38,958 nucleotides of DNA. It comes from Thermoleophilia bacterium. Its GTDB lineage: Bacteria > Actinomycetota > Thermoleophilia > Gaiellales > Gaiellaceae. The stretch covers positions 1 through 38,958 of the forward strand of contig JAICGP010000003.1 of the NCBI GenBank assembly GCA_025923055.1. The letters run 5' to 3'. Positions 1 to 8,433 of the stretch are shown here, piece by piece. The translations under genes were made by a program, and so were the position numbers. The notes beneath the pieces are model-generated. The model was not told the DNA's origin. It saw only the letters and a list, made by a program, of their open reading frames with translations, and ran no database searches. The stretch's first letter is position 1; each line of letters starts with the position of its first letter.

Positions 1-93
1 GATCGTAGTGCCGTCCGCAGGCGTCGCAACGGCGCCCGTGCAGAGACCGGCCGCCGTGGCGGTCACGGTCAGCAGCCGCTTCGATCCGGGCAC
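1..93 (-). CDS. Possible 5' part of a CDS running off the left edge (VPGSKRLLTVTATAAGLCTGAVATPADGTTI...)
   Basis: Open minus frame with high GC3 and a possible GTG start at 93; hydrophobic Ala/Thr-rich N-terminus. No family recognised. Confidence 0.22.
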   Translation of the reverse strand, partial: MPGSKRLLTVTATAAGLCTGAVATPADGTTI

Positions 94-162
94 GCCGTCG
101 CCTCCGGGCCATAGATACACCCGCAGGCGGCGACGGGCAAGTGTGGGACGCTCGAGGACGGG

Positions 163-612
163 CTACCCGGCCGCCCCGGCCGGGACGCCGGAGCCGCGCA
201 CGACGAGCACGGGCCTGCGGGCGTGGGTCATGACGCCGTGGGAGACGCTGCCGAGCAGGGCCGAGGCGACCGCGCCGCGGCCGCGGGAGCCGACGACGAC
301 GAGATCGGCGTCCTTCGCCTCGGCGAGCTGGACGATCGTGTCGACCGTCTCGCCGGAGATGCGCTCGAGCGCGTATGTGACGCCGGCCTCCTCGGCTGCG
401 GCAGCCGCCTCCTCGAGCGCCGTCTCCGTCTCGTCGATCTCCTCGCGATGCGGGACCCCCGGGGCGGGCCCGATCCGCGTGGCTATGTACTCGGCGGGCG
501 TGACGTGGACGAAGGTGACGTCCGCGCCCTGCTCCTTGGCGAGCTCGAGGCCCACCTCGACGGCCTCACCTGCAGAGGGGGAGCCGTCCGTGGCGATGAC
601 GATGGACTTCAT
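163..612 (-). CDS. Universal stress protein (UspA family)
   Basis: [17 protein letters not shown]...[36 protein letters not shown]; canonical G-x2-G-x9-G-S nucleotide-binding signature; AGGAGG-like SD upstream. Confidence 0.95.
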   Translation of the reverse strand: MKSIVIATDGSPSAGEAVEVGLELAKEQGADVTFVHVTPAEYIATRIGPAPGVPHREEIDETETALEEAAAAAEEAGVTYALERISGETVDTIVQLAEAKDADLVVVGSRGRGAVASALLGSVSHGVMTHARRPVLVVRGSGVPAGAAG

Positions 613-637
613 TGACTTCCTCCTTTCGGCTACCTGC

Positions 638-644
638 ACCCTAA
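638..644 (-). promoter_or_regulatory. Candidate -10 element TTAGGGT for the minus-strand usp gene
   Basis: Reverse complement reads TTAGGGT about 26 nt upstream of the ATG; the same TTAGGG string occurs on both strands upstream of coxB/DUF6458. Confidence 0.4.
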
Positions 645-705
645 GGCCGCCCGCCCCAGGCCCCATCCGGGAAAGCGCTGCTTCGAGGACCGTGATTCAC
701 CGCAT

Positions 706-711
706 TAGACT
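706..711 (+). promoter_or_regulatory. Candidate -10 element TAGACT, 6 nt before ATG (leaderless)
   Basis: TAGACT-tcggcgc-ATG; spacing matches transcription starting at the ATG. Confidence 0.45.
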
Positions 712-717
712 CGGCGC

Positions 718-2349
718 ATGGCGGACGGCCGCCCCCGCTTGCGAGAGCTCGTCGAGACGGGGATCGCGCTCAGCTCGGAGCTGTCCCTCGACTCCCTTCT
801 CCAGCGTCTCGTCGAGGCGGCCGCGCAGCTCACCGGCGCCCGGTACGCCGCGCTCGGCGTCATCGACCCGGCCGGGAGGGAGCTCGAGCGCTTCGTCACG
901 ACGGGTATCGACGAGGAGACGCGCGCTGCGATCGGCGACCTTCCGCGGGGCCGCGGCATCCTCGGGGTCCTCATCAGCGAGGCGACTCCGCTGCGCCTCC
1001 ACCACATCGCCGACGACCCGCGCTCGGTCGGCTTTCCTCCCAACCATCCGCCCATGGGCACGTTCCTGGGAGTCCCCGTCCTGCTCCGCGGGACCGCCTA
1101 CGGGAACCTCTACCTCACGGAGAAGGAGGGCGGCGTGGACTTCACGGACGAGGACGAGGAGCTCGTGGCCATGCTCGCCTCCCAGGCGGCCGTGGCTATC
1201 GAGAACGCCCGCCTCTACGAGTCCACCAACCGTTGGTCGCAGCAGCTCCAGGCGCTGCTCGAGGTCGGTAACGCGCTCGCCGAGGAGGTCGACCTCCCGA
1301 GGCTGCTCGACCTCATCGCGAGCCGTCTCCGGGAGCTCGTCCGCGCCCGCCTCGTCGTCGTCTGGCTACCCGCGGACGGCGGGCTCGAAGCGAGGGCGGT
1401 CTCCGGCGCCGAGGCGCACGACGTCATCGGGCTCCGGGTCGGCGTCGCCGACTCGAAAGCCGGTCTCGTCTTCAGGGAGGGACGGAGCTCGCGCGTCGAC
1501 TCGGCGCTCGACGACCCCGAGATGGACCACGAGGTCGCCAGGCGGCTCGGACTCCGGGCGGTGCTCTTCGTTCCGCTCCTGACGGGCGGGCGGACGCTCG
1601 GCGTCCTCTCCGTGATCGACAAGCAGGCCGGCGACCCCCGCTTCAGCGACGACGACCTCCGCCTCGCAGAGATCTTCGCCTACCGCGCCGCCGTGGCGCT
1701 CGATCTCTCGACCAGAGTCGCCCGCGACGCGCTCCGCCGCGTCGTCGAGGGACAGGAGCTCGAGCGGCGGCGGCTCGCGCGTGAGCTCCACGACGAGACC
1801 GGCCAGGCCCTCACCTCCATCATCCTCGGCCTCAAGTCGCTGGAGACTGCTAGAGGCGAGGAGGAGGTTCGCAGCGCAGTCGCGGAGCTGAGGGAGCTGG
1901 TCGTCGCGACGCTCGAGGACGTGCGCCGCCTCGCCGTCGAGCTGCGCCCCAAGGCGCTCGACGACTTCGGCCTCGAGGCGGCCCTGCAGCGTCTCACCGG
2001 GAGCTTCGCGGAGCAGACCGGGATCGCCGTCGACCTCGAGTCCCGGCTGCCCCGCCGGCTTCCGAGCGACCTGGAGACCGTGCTGTACCGGATCGTCCAG
2101 GAGGCGCTCACGAACGTCGTCAAGCATGCGCGCGCCGAGCGCGTCTCGGTCGTCCTGCAGAGCCGCGACGGTAGGGTGACGGCCGTGATCGAGGACGACG
2201 GGCGCGGCTTCGAGCCCGATCAGGTGCGCGAGGAGGGGCTGGGGCTGCTCGGCATGCGGGAGCGCCTCTCGCTCGTCGACGGGACCCTCCTCGTCGAGTC
2301 GCGCCGCGGTGCGGGCACGACACTCGTCGCCGAGGTGCCGCTCGGGTGA
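718..2349 (+). CDS. GAF-GAF sensor histidine kinase (HisKA_3/HATPase_c, DevS/DosS-like)
   Basis: Two GAF domains (…SVGFPPNHPPMGTFLGVPV…GNLYLTEKEGG…), H-box RRRLARELHDETGQALTSI, N/G boxes VLYRIVQEALTNVVKHA, DDGRGFEPDQ, GLGLLGMRERL. Confidence 0.93.
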   Translation: MADGRPRLRELVETGIALSSELSLDSLLQRLVEAAAQLTGARYAALGVIDPAGRELERFVTTGIDEETRAAIGDLPRGRGILGVLISEATPLRLHHIADDPRSVGFPPNHPPMGTFLGVPVLLRGTAYGNLYLTEKEGGVDFTDEDEELVAMLASQAAVAIENARLYESTNRWSQQLQALLEVGNALAEEVDLPRLLDLIASRLRELVRARLVVVWLPADGGLEARAVSGAEAHDVIGLRVGVADSKAGLVFREGRSSRVDSALDDPEMDHEVARRLGLRAVLFVPLLTGGRTLGVLSVIDKQAGDPRFSDDDLRLAEIFAYRAAVALDLSTRVARDALRRVVEGQELERRRLARELHDETGQALTSIILGLKSLETARGEEEVRSAVAELRELVVATLEDVRRLAVELRPKALDDFGLEAALQRLTGSFAEQTGIAVDLESRLPRRLPSDLETVLYRIVQEALTNVVKHARAERVSVVLQSRDGRVTAVIEDDGRGFEPDQVREEGLGLLGMRERLSLVDGTLLVESRRGAGTTLVAEVPLG

Positions 2350-2984
2350 GCGTCCGCGTCCTCATCGTCGACGACCACGCGGTCGTCCGCTCGGGCCTCA
2401 GGCTGCTGCTCGAGGCGGAGGTGGACGTCGAGGTCGTCGGCGAGGCCGGCGACGCTCGCGAGGCGGTGTTCGAGACCCGGTCGACGAAGCCGGACATCGT
2501 CCTGCTCGACGTCACCATGCCCGGGAAGAGCGGCATCGAGGCGATTCCCGACCTGCTCAAGGAGGCTCCGGAGGCGAAGATCCTCGTCCTCTCGATGCAG
2601 GACGACCCGAGCTACGTCCGTGAAGCCTTCGGCGTCGGAGCCGCCGGGTACGTGCTCAAGGAGGCGGCCGACGCCGAGGTGATCGACGCCGTGCGCCACG
2701 TCTCGGCGGGCGAGCGCTACGTCCATCCGGCGCTCGGCGCCCGGCTCGCCGCCGCCGACGCCCAGGCCGCGCGGGCCGCCGAGGAGGATCCGCTCTCGGA
2801 GCGCGAGCGCGAGGTACTCCGCCTCCTGGCCCTCGGACACACGAACCAGGAGATCGCGAAGATGCTCTACATCTCGGTGCGCACCGCCGAGACGCACCGG
2901 GCGCACATCATGCAGAAGCTCCGCCTGACGAGCCGGGCCGAGCTCGTGCGCTACGCCCTCGGCGCAGGGTTGCTCGCGGAGTAG
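2346..2984 (+). CDS. NarL/FixJ-family response regulator (REC + LuxR HTH)
   Basis: VRVLIVDDHAVVRSGLRLLL, phospho-Asp in IVLLDVTMPG, HTH LSEREREVLRLLALGHTNQEIAKMLYISVRTAETHRAHIMQKL; GTGA overlap with kinase stop. Confidence 0.95.
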   Translation: MSVRVLIVDDHAVVRSGLRLLLEAEVDVEVVGEAGDAREAVFETRSTKPDIVLLDVTMPGKSGIEAIPDLLKEAPEAKILVLSMQDDPSYVREAFGVGAAGYVLKEAADAEVIDAVRHVSAGERYVHPALGARLAAADAQAARAAEEDPLSEREREVLRLLALGHTNQEIAKMLYISVRTAETHRAHIMQKLRLTSRAELVRYALGAGLLAE

Positions 2985-4102
2985 CCCAGCCCCGCGTGCT
3001 CGGCCAGGTACGGGCCGAGGTAGCGCGCGGCGATCTTGCCGGCCGGCCACCAGAGCGGCTCCTCGGCCGCCTCCGACGTGCCGCCGCGTCCCCCGCCGAT
3101 CTCGGCGCGCAGGTAGGTCGGCCCTCCGTCGGTGAGCACGAGCCCGCGGAGCACGGGCCTGAACGGCGTCGGGTCGATCTCGGCGCCGGCCTCGGCTGCG
3201 ATCGCCTCGGCGACGGCATCGGCCTGCTGGGCCGCGAGTCCGCCCTGCTTGACGCCGAAGCTCGTGATGTCGCCGGCGGCGTAGACGCCGTCGAGGCCGA
3301 TGACGCGGCCGTGCTCGTCGACGCGCACGAAGCCGTCGCCGTCCTGCGGCACGCCGGAGACGAACTCGCCGGCCAGCCTGGGTAGGGCGACGGCGCGGTC
3401 GGCCGGGACCGGGGCGCCGGGCACGACGGTGAGGGCGTTCTGCTCGAACGCGTCGGGGTACGTTCGGAGCCGGACCGCGACGCCCTTCCGGGCCAGGAGC
3501 TCCGCGACCTTGGCGCTCGCCTCGTTGCCGAAGACGGCGAGCGGGGTCTCCTCGGGGGTCACGAGAGTGAGAGCGCTCGACGTCTCCTGGAGCCGCGCGG
3601 CGGTCATGAGGGCGAGCTCGTAGAGGGGCAGCGCCCACGTTACGCCGCCGGGGACGGCGAAGGCGAGCGCGCTGACGCGGCCGCTCTCCGCCTCCGCGAG
3701 CAGCGTCTCGTACGCGTGCACGTCCTCGGGGCCGCGAAACGTGAGGGCGCCCGGGACCGCGACGCGAGGGGCGGCGCCGAGGGCGAGCACGAGCGCGTCG
3801 TAGCGGATCGGAACGTCGCGGTTCGTGCGGATCTCGCGCTTCTCGGCGTCCACCGACCGGAGGGATCCGAGGCGGTGGCGCGCACCGCATCCCGCCGCGA
3901 GGCGCTCGAGGTCGAATCGCTGCACCTCCCCGCGTGCGAACGGCTCGGCGACGGCGAGCGGCCGGTATACGAACTCGCGGCTCGGGGCGAGAATCTCGAC
4001 GTCCACGAGCTCGCCGGCGAGCCGGCGGAGCGCGACGGCCGTCTCGAGCGCGGCGACGCCGCCTCCCGCAACGACCACTCTCGAGGACCCCGTCTGCGTC
4101 AT
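2951..4102 (-). CDS. FAD-dependent pyridine nucleotide-disulfide/NDH-2/SQR-like oxidoreductase
   Basis: MTQTGSSRVVVAGGGVAALETAVALRRL (Rossmann GxGxxA), VIGLDGVYAAGDITSFGVKQGGLAAQQADAVAEAI (second FAD motif). 3' end overlaps the response regulator convergently by 34 bp. Confidence 0.88.
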   Translation of the reverse strand: MTQTGSSRVVVAGGGVAALETAVALRRLAGELVDVEILAPSREFVYRPLAVAEPFARGEVQRFDLERLAAGCGARHRLGSLRSVDAEKREIRTNRDVPIRYDALVLALGAAPRVAVPGALTFRGPEDVHAYETLLAEAESGRVSALAFAVPGGVTWALPLYELALMTAARLQETSSALTLVTPEETPLAVFGNEASAKVAELLARKGVAVRLRTYPDAFEQNALTVVPGAPVPADRAVALPRLAGEFVSGVPQDGDGFVRVDEHGRVIGLDGVYAAGDITSFGVKQGGLAAQQADAVAEAIAAEAGAEIDPTPFRPVLRGLVLTDGGPTYLRAEIGGGRGGTSEAAEEPLWWPAGKIAARYLGPYLAEHAGLGYSASNPAPRA

Positions 4103-4159
4103 GGAGACGAGTGTGCTCGCCCCGCGCGGGCCCGGCATCCGACGCCGCGCTGAACCGAA

Positions 4160-4176
4160 GTGCGGGAAATCCGCAC
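4160..4176. promoter_or_regulatory. Inverted repeat GTGCGG-gaaat-CCGCAC in divergent intergenic region
   Basis: Perfect 6-bp arms, 5-nt spacer, between the oxidoreductase (-) and usp (+). Confidence 0.4.
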
Positions 4177-4233
4177 ACGGACCGGGCAGAGCCCCGGATG
4201 CGGCCGTCGGCGGCGTGCGGGCAGAGTGTCGGC

Positions 4234-4671
4234 ATGAAGTCCGTTCTCATCGCCACAGACGGCTCCGCCGGTGCGGCAGCCGCGGTCGGCGCGGGCCTCG
4301 AGCTCGCTCGCGACGGCGGCGGCACGGCGACCGTCGTCTACGTGCGCGAGCCGATCGGCGTCCTCGGCGAGCCCTTCTACCAGCGCAAGCTGAGCGAGCA
4401 GCTGGCCGCGGCCGATGCTGCGTTCGCCGCCGCCCGCGCGCAGGCCGAGAAGGCCGGGGTCGCCGTCGAGACCGAAGTCGTCGAGGGCGATGCCGCCGAG
4501 GCGATCGCCGACCTCGCGCACACGCGCGGCGTCGACATCGTCGTGGTCGGCTCCCGCGGACTCGGCGCAGTCTCGGGGGCTCTCCTCGGCAGCGTCTCGT
4601 CGGCCGTCGTCCGCCGGGCCGACCGCCCGGTGCTCGTCGTCAAGGACGCGGGCGAGCCGAGTGGCGCCTAG
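4234..4671 (+). CDS. Universal stress protein (UspA family)
   Basis: MKSVLIATDGSAGAAAAVGAGLELARDGG...DIVVVGSRGLGAVSGALLGSVSSAVVRRADRPVLVV. Confidence 0.95.
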   Translation: MKSVLIATDGSAGAAAAVGAGLELARDGGGTATVVYVREPIGVLGEPFYQRKLSEQLAAADAAFAAARAQAEKAGVAVETEVVEGDAAEAIADLAHTRGVDIVVVGSRGLGAVSGALLGSVSSAVVRRADRPVLVVKDAGEPSGA

Positions 4672-4978
4672 GCGCTCCTACGCGGTCGTCTGGCGGGGTC
4701 CGGACGGGATCGCCCAGCCGGGTCGGATCGCGATCGCCGACTCCGCGGTGCGCTTCGAGGGCGGCCGCGGACGGTTGTCGACCCTGACCCTTCCCTACGC
4801 CGACCTCGCCTCCGTCCGTCCGGCGCGGCCGGCGGAGCGTCTCGGCGGACGGCCGACCCTCGTCCTCGAGCGCCGCGGCGGCCGCCCACACGTGCGCCTC
4901 GCCGCGGTGGGCGGCACGGGGACGCTCGCCGAGCTCTTCGACCGGCTCGGCTCCCTCCTCCCGGTGGGGAGCGCGTGA
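4661..4978 (+). CDS. Small hypothetical protein (beta-rich, PH-like appearance)
   Basis: GTG start overlapping usp end; VAPRRSYAVVWRGPDGIAQPGRIAIADSAVRFEGG...LPYADLASVRPARPAERLGGRPTLVLERRGG; overlaps the next gene by GTGA. Confidence 0.65.
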   Translation: MAPRRSYAVVWRGPDGIAQPGRIAIADSAVRFEGGRGRLSTLTLPYADLASVRPARPAERLGGRPTLVLERRGGRPHVRLAAVGGTGTLAELFDRLGSLLPVGSA

Positions 4979-5271
4979 GCCGCCTCGTCGTCGTCGCTCC
5001 GCTGCGTCCGGGTACGCGCGGCCGCGTGGAGGAGCTCCTGCGTTCCGGTCCTCCCTTCGAGCTCGAGCAGACCGAGTTCGACCGCCATCACGTCTACCTC
5101 ACCGACGAGGAGGCCGTATTCGTCTTCGAGGGCGCTGCCGAGACGGCGACGCTGCGCCTGCCCGCGGAGAGCCTCGAGGTCCTCGAAGCCGCGGCCGCGT
5201 GGCGGGACTGCCTCGCCGGTCGGCCGCGGGTGGCCGCCTCGGCGTTCGCCTGGGAGCGCCGCCCCGGCTAG
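4975..5271 (+). CDS. Small conserved-type protein, paralogue of 5287..5604
   Basis: MSRLVVVAPLRPGTRGRVEELLRSGPPFELEQTEFDRHHVYLTDEEAVFVFEG...GRPRVAASAFAWER. Confidence 0.8.
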   Translation: MSRLVVVAPLRPGTRGRVEELLRSGPPFELEQTEFDRHHVYLTDEEAVFVFEGAAETATLRLPAESLEVLEAAAAWRDCLAGRPRVAASAFAWERRPG

Positions 5272-5286
5272 GAGATCCTCGCCGGG

Positions 5287-5604
5287 CTACTCGCCCCAGG
5301 TCTCAGGCCAGTCGTCGCCTCGCTCCCAGGAGTACGCCTCCCGGGCTACCCGCGGGAGCCCCTCGAGCAGCGGCTCCCAGTGGCGCAGAGCGCCCAGCTC
5401 GCGCGCGTTCGTGACGACCGACTTGAGGAGCTCGTCGAGCCGTCCTCCCTCGAAGACGAAGACGACCTGATCCTCCGACAGGTAGACGTGGTGACGATCG
5501 AAGCCGACCTCGCGAGGGTCGAACGGCGGCCCCGAGCTGACGAGCTCGGCGGCCTCGTCGCGGGCCCCGGGCTTGAGCTGTGCGACTACGGCTACGCGTT
5601 GCAC
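5287..5604 (-). CDS. Small conserved-type protein, paralogue of 4975..5271
   Basis: VQRVAVVAQLKPGARDEAAELVSSGPPFDPREVGFDRHHVYLSEDQVVFVFEGG...GLPRVAREAYSWER; GTG start placed by alignment to the paralogue and SD AAAGGAG. Confidence 0.8.
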   Translation of the reverse strand: MQRVAVVAQLKPGARDEAAELVSSGPPFDPREVGFDRHHVYLSEDQVVFVFEGGRLDELLKSVVTNARELGALRHWEPLLEGLPRVAREAYSWERGDDWPETWGE

Positions 5605-5718
5605 GGCGTGCTCCTTTCGTCGTTCTCCGAACGTCATGCTCGCCGAGGTCCGGCCGGGCGTCATCGGGAGCGCCGCCGATCGACCCTGCGGCGAATTACG
5701 CAGCCTCTGCGGCGGGCG

Positions 5719-8328
5719 CTACCACGTCTTGCGCTCGGCGCGCGGCGCGGCGCGGTGGAGCCGCACGCGCGCGTCGAGGGCGAGGCACCCGGACGGCAGT
5801 CCGACGACGGGGTTGAGATCGAGCTCGACGACCTCGGGATTGTCCTCCGCAAGCGCCGCGAGCCGGTGGACGAGCTGCACCAGGGCCTGGGCGTCCGCGG
5901 GCGGACGGCCGCGGTAGCCGCGCACCAGGAGGCCCGCCTTGCCGCCGAGCACGAGCTCCTCCGCGTCGGCGTCGGTCAGCGGCGCGATGCGGAACCCGGC
6001 CTCGCCGATCAGCTCGGCGAGCACGCCTCCCGGGCCGAAGGCGACGAGTGGCCCGAAGAGCGGATCCTGGACGACGCCGGCGAGCAGCTCGACGCCGCCC
6101 GAGACGAGCGGCTGGACGAGCAGCGGCGGTCCGATGCGCTCGGCGGCGGCGCGGACGGCGTCGTCGGTCCGCAGGTCGAGCTCGATGCCGGCCTTCTCCG
6201 TCTTGTGCGCTCCGGCCTCGGCGGTCTTGACGACGGCGGGAAGGCCGAGGCCTCGCGCCGCGGCAACGGCCTCTTCCGGGCTCGCGACTACGCGCTCGGG
6301 AACGACGGGGATCCCGTAGGCCTCGAGGAGCGTGCGCGTCTCGCGCGGCGGGAGCCAGCCGTCGCCGGCCTCGCCGAGCGAGGAGGCGATCACCCGCTCG
6401 GAGGCCGCCGCGTCCGCGTCCGGCCGCGGAGGGAAGGAGCCGGCCGGTCGGCGGAGCCACGCAGCGCGCTCGGCCGCCCGTGCGAGCGCCCGCGCCGCCG
6501 ACTCGGGGTACGGGAACGTGCCGGGCGGGCGCTCCGCGGCGACGACGACGGGGACGACCGGCTTCCCCCGGGTGTCGATCGCCCTGACTTCGGCGAGCAC
6601 GTCTTCGGTTCGCGTGGCGGCGGCCGGGACGAAGAGCGCGATGACGGCGTCCACCCCCGGGTCGGCGACGAGCGGCGGCAGCGCCGCCGCATAGGCCGCC
6701 GCGGTGGCCGAGCCGAGCACGTCCACCGGGTTGCCGAGCCCCGCTGCGGGCGGGAGCCCCGCCGCGAGCGCCGTCGTCGTCTCGTCGGCCAGGCGGGCGA
6801 GCTCGAGGCCGGCGCCCTCGCACGCGTCGGCGCAGAGGATGCCGAGCCCGCCCGCGTTCGTGAGCAGCGCGACGCGTGACCCGCTCGGGAGCGGGAAGCC
6901 GGCGAGCATCGTGGCCGTGTCCATGAGCTCCTCCAGGCTCTCGGCTCTGATCACGCCGGCCTGGTGGAAGAGCGCGTCGACGGCTTTCTCCGACCCCGCG
7001 AGCGCAGCCGTGTGCGAGCTGGCGGCGCGGGCGCCCGCACCGGTCGTCCCGCTCTTCACGGCGAGCACCGGCTTTCGTCGTGCGACCCGGCGGGAGATGC
7101 GGCCGAACTTCCGCGGGTTGCCGAACGACTCGAGGTAGAGGAGCACCAGGCCCGTGTCGGCGTCGTCCTCCCAGTGCTCGAGCAGGTCGTTCGAAGAGAC
7201 GTCCGCCTTGTTCCCGATGGAGACGAAGGCGGAGAAGCCGAGGCTGCGGCCGGCTGCCTCCTCGAGCAGGGCGAGGCCGAGCGCCCCGCTCTGCGAGGAG
7301 AACCCGATCGGGCCGGGCGGGAAGGGATGCGGCGCGAACGTCGCGTTCAGATGGGCGCCCGTGACCGCGATCCCGAGGCAGTTGGGGCCGATCAGACGCG
7401 CGCCCCCCGTGCGGACGAGCGCGAGCAGCCGCTCCTCCCGCTCGCGCCCTTCCGGCCCGATCTCGGCGAACCCGGCCGAGATGACGCAGAGCGCTCGGAC
7501 GCCGTGCGCGAGCGCCGCCTCGACGCCCGGCAGCACGTGCTCGGCCGGGAGGCAGACGACGACGAGGTCGACGGCCTCCTCGACCTCCCCGAGCGACCGG
7601 TAGCCGGCCAGCCCGGCGACCGGCTCGCCCGAGCGGTTGACCGGAAAGACAGCGCCCTCGAAGCCGGCGGCGACGATGTTGGCGACCACGGTCCCGCCGA
7701 TCGAGCCCGGCCGCGGGGAGGCGCCGAGAACGGCGACTGAGGAGGGCGAGAAGAAGGGGCGCAGCGATGCAACGACGGCCTCGTGGTCGCGGAGGTCGAC
7801 GGCGGCGCGGTAGGTCTCCGTGGCGGCGATCGGGAACCGCACCTCGACCTCCCCCGCCGCCAGGGTCCGCATCACCTCGAAGCCGGCCGCCTGGAAGACG
7901 CCGAGCATGGCGCGGTTCTCCGGCAGCACCTCCGCCACGAACTCCTCCACGCCCGCGGACGCCGCCGTGTCGGCGAGCTGCTCGAGCAGGCGGGTGCCCA
8001 CGCCGCGCCCCTGGTGCGCGTCGTCGACCGCGAACGCTACCTCGGCGCGGCTCACGTCCCGGAGGCGCACCCAGCCTGCGTGCGCGACGACGCGTCCACC
8101 GTCCGCTCCGAGAGTCGCGATCAGGTCGCCGTGCTCCTCCCAGTCGGGCGCCAGGAACGGCTCGACGAGGTGAGCGTCGACTGCCGGCAGCCCGTGGAAG
8201 CGCGCATGGAGGCTCTCGGGCGAGAGGCCGGCGAAGAACGCCAGGAGCGCATCTCGGTCCGCCGCCCGTGGAGCACGCAGGCGGAGCGTGCTGCCGTCGC
8301 GCAGGATGACGTCGCGGACAACCTCCAT
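5719..8328 (-). CDS. GNAT N-acetyltransferase fused to NDP-forming acyl-CoA synthetase (Pat-like lysine acetyltransferase / ACD)
   Basis: N-terminal GNAT (VAFAVDDAHQGRGVGTRLLEQLADTA), CoA-binding (SVAVLGASPRPGSIGG), ligase (IGPNCLGIAVTG…GFSSQSGALGLALLE…SSHTAALAGSEKAVDALFHQAGVI), ATP-grasp (PAVVKTAEAGAHKTEKAGIELDL). Confidence 0.93.
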   Translation of the reverse strand: MEVVRDVILRDGSTLRLRAPRAADRDALLAFFAGLSPESLHARFHGLPAVDAHLVEPFLAPDWEEHGDLIATLGADGGRVVAHAGWVRLRDVSRAEVAFAVDDAHQGRGVGTRLLEQLADTAASAGVEEFVAEVLPENRAMLGVFQAAGFEVMRTLAAGEVEVRFPIAATETYRAAVDLRDHEAVVASLRPFFSPSSVAVLGASPRPGSIGGTVVANIVAAGFEGAVFPVNRSGEPVAGLAGYRSLGEVEEAVDLVVVCLPAEHVLPGVEAALAHGVRALCVISAGFAEIGPEGREREERLLALVRTGGARLIGPNCLGIAVTGAHLNATFAPHPFPPGPIGFSSQSGALGLALLEEAAGRSLGFSAFVSIGNKADVSSNDLLEHWEDDADTGLVLLYLESFGNPRKFGRISRRVARRKPVLAVKSGTTGAGARAASSHTAALAGSEKAVDALFHQAGVIRAESLEELMDTATMLAGFPLPSGSRVALLTNAGGLGILCADACEGAGLELARLADETTTALAAGLPPAAGLGNPVDVLGSATAAAYAAALPPLVADPGVDAVIALFVPAAATRTEDVLAEVRAIDTRGKPVVPVVVAAERPPGTFPYPESAARALARAAERAAWLRRPAGSFPPRPDADAAASERVIASSLGEAGDGWLPPRETRTLLEAYGIPVVPERVVASPEEAVAAARGLGLPAVVKTAEAGAHKTEKAGIELDLRTDDAVRAAAERIGPPLLVQPLVSGGVELLAGVVQDPLFGPLVAFGPGGVLAELIGEAGFRIAPLTDADAEELVLGGKAGLLVRGYRGRPPADAQALVQLVHRLAALAEDNPEVVELDLNPVVGLPSGCLALDARVRLHRAAPRAERKTW

Positions 8329-8420
8329 CGCAGGCTTCCCGCACAGGATTGCGGACCCGGTCGGGGCCAACCCGCAGCTCGCCTCCGCGTTCGCCCGGAT
8401 GCCCGCCCGCCGCACGGGAG

Positions 8421-8426
8421 TAGATT
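8421..8426 (+). promoter_or_regulatory. Candidate -10 TAGATT, 7 nt before ATG of usp (leaderless)
   Basis: TAGATT-tgagccc-ATG. Confidence 0.45.
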
Positions 8427-8433
8427 TGAGCCC

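Noticed and set aside
8-1582. 524-aa plus ORF at the left edge
   Set aside because: Arg/Ser/Pro/Thr-rich composition with no domain sense; antisense to a clear usp and out of frame with the GAF kinase. GC-rich shadow ORF.
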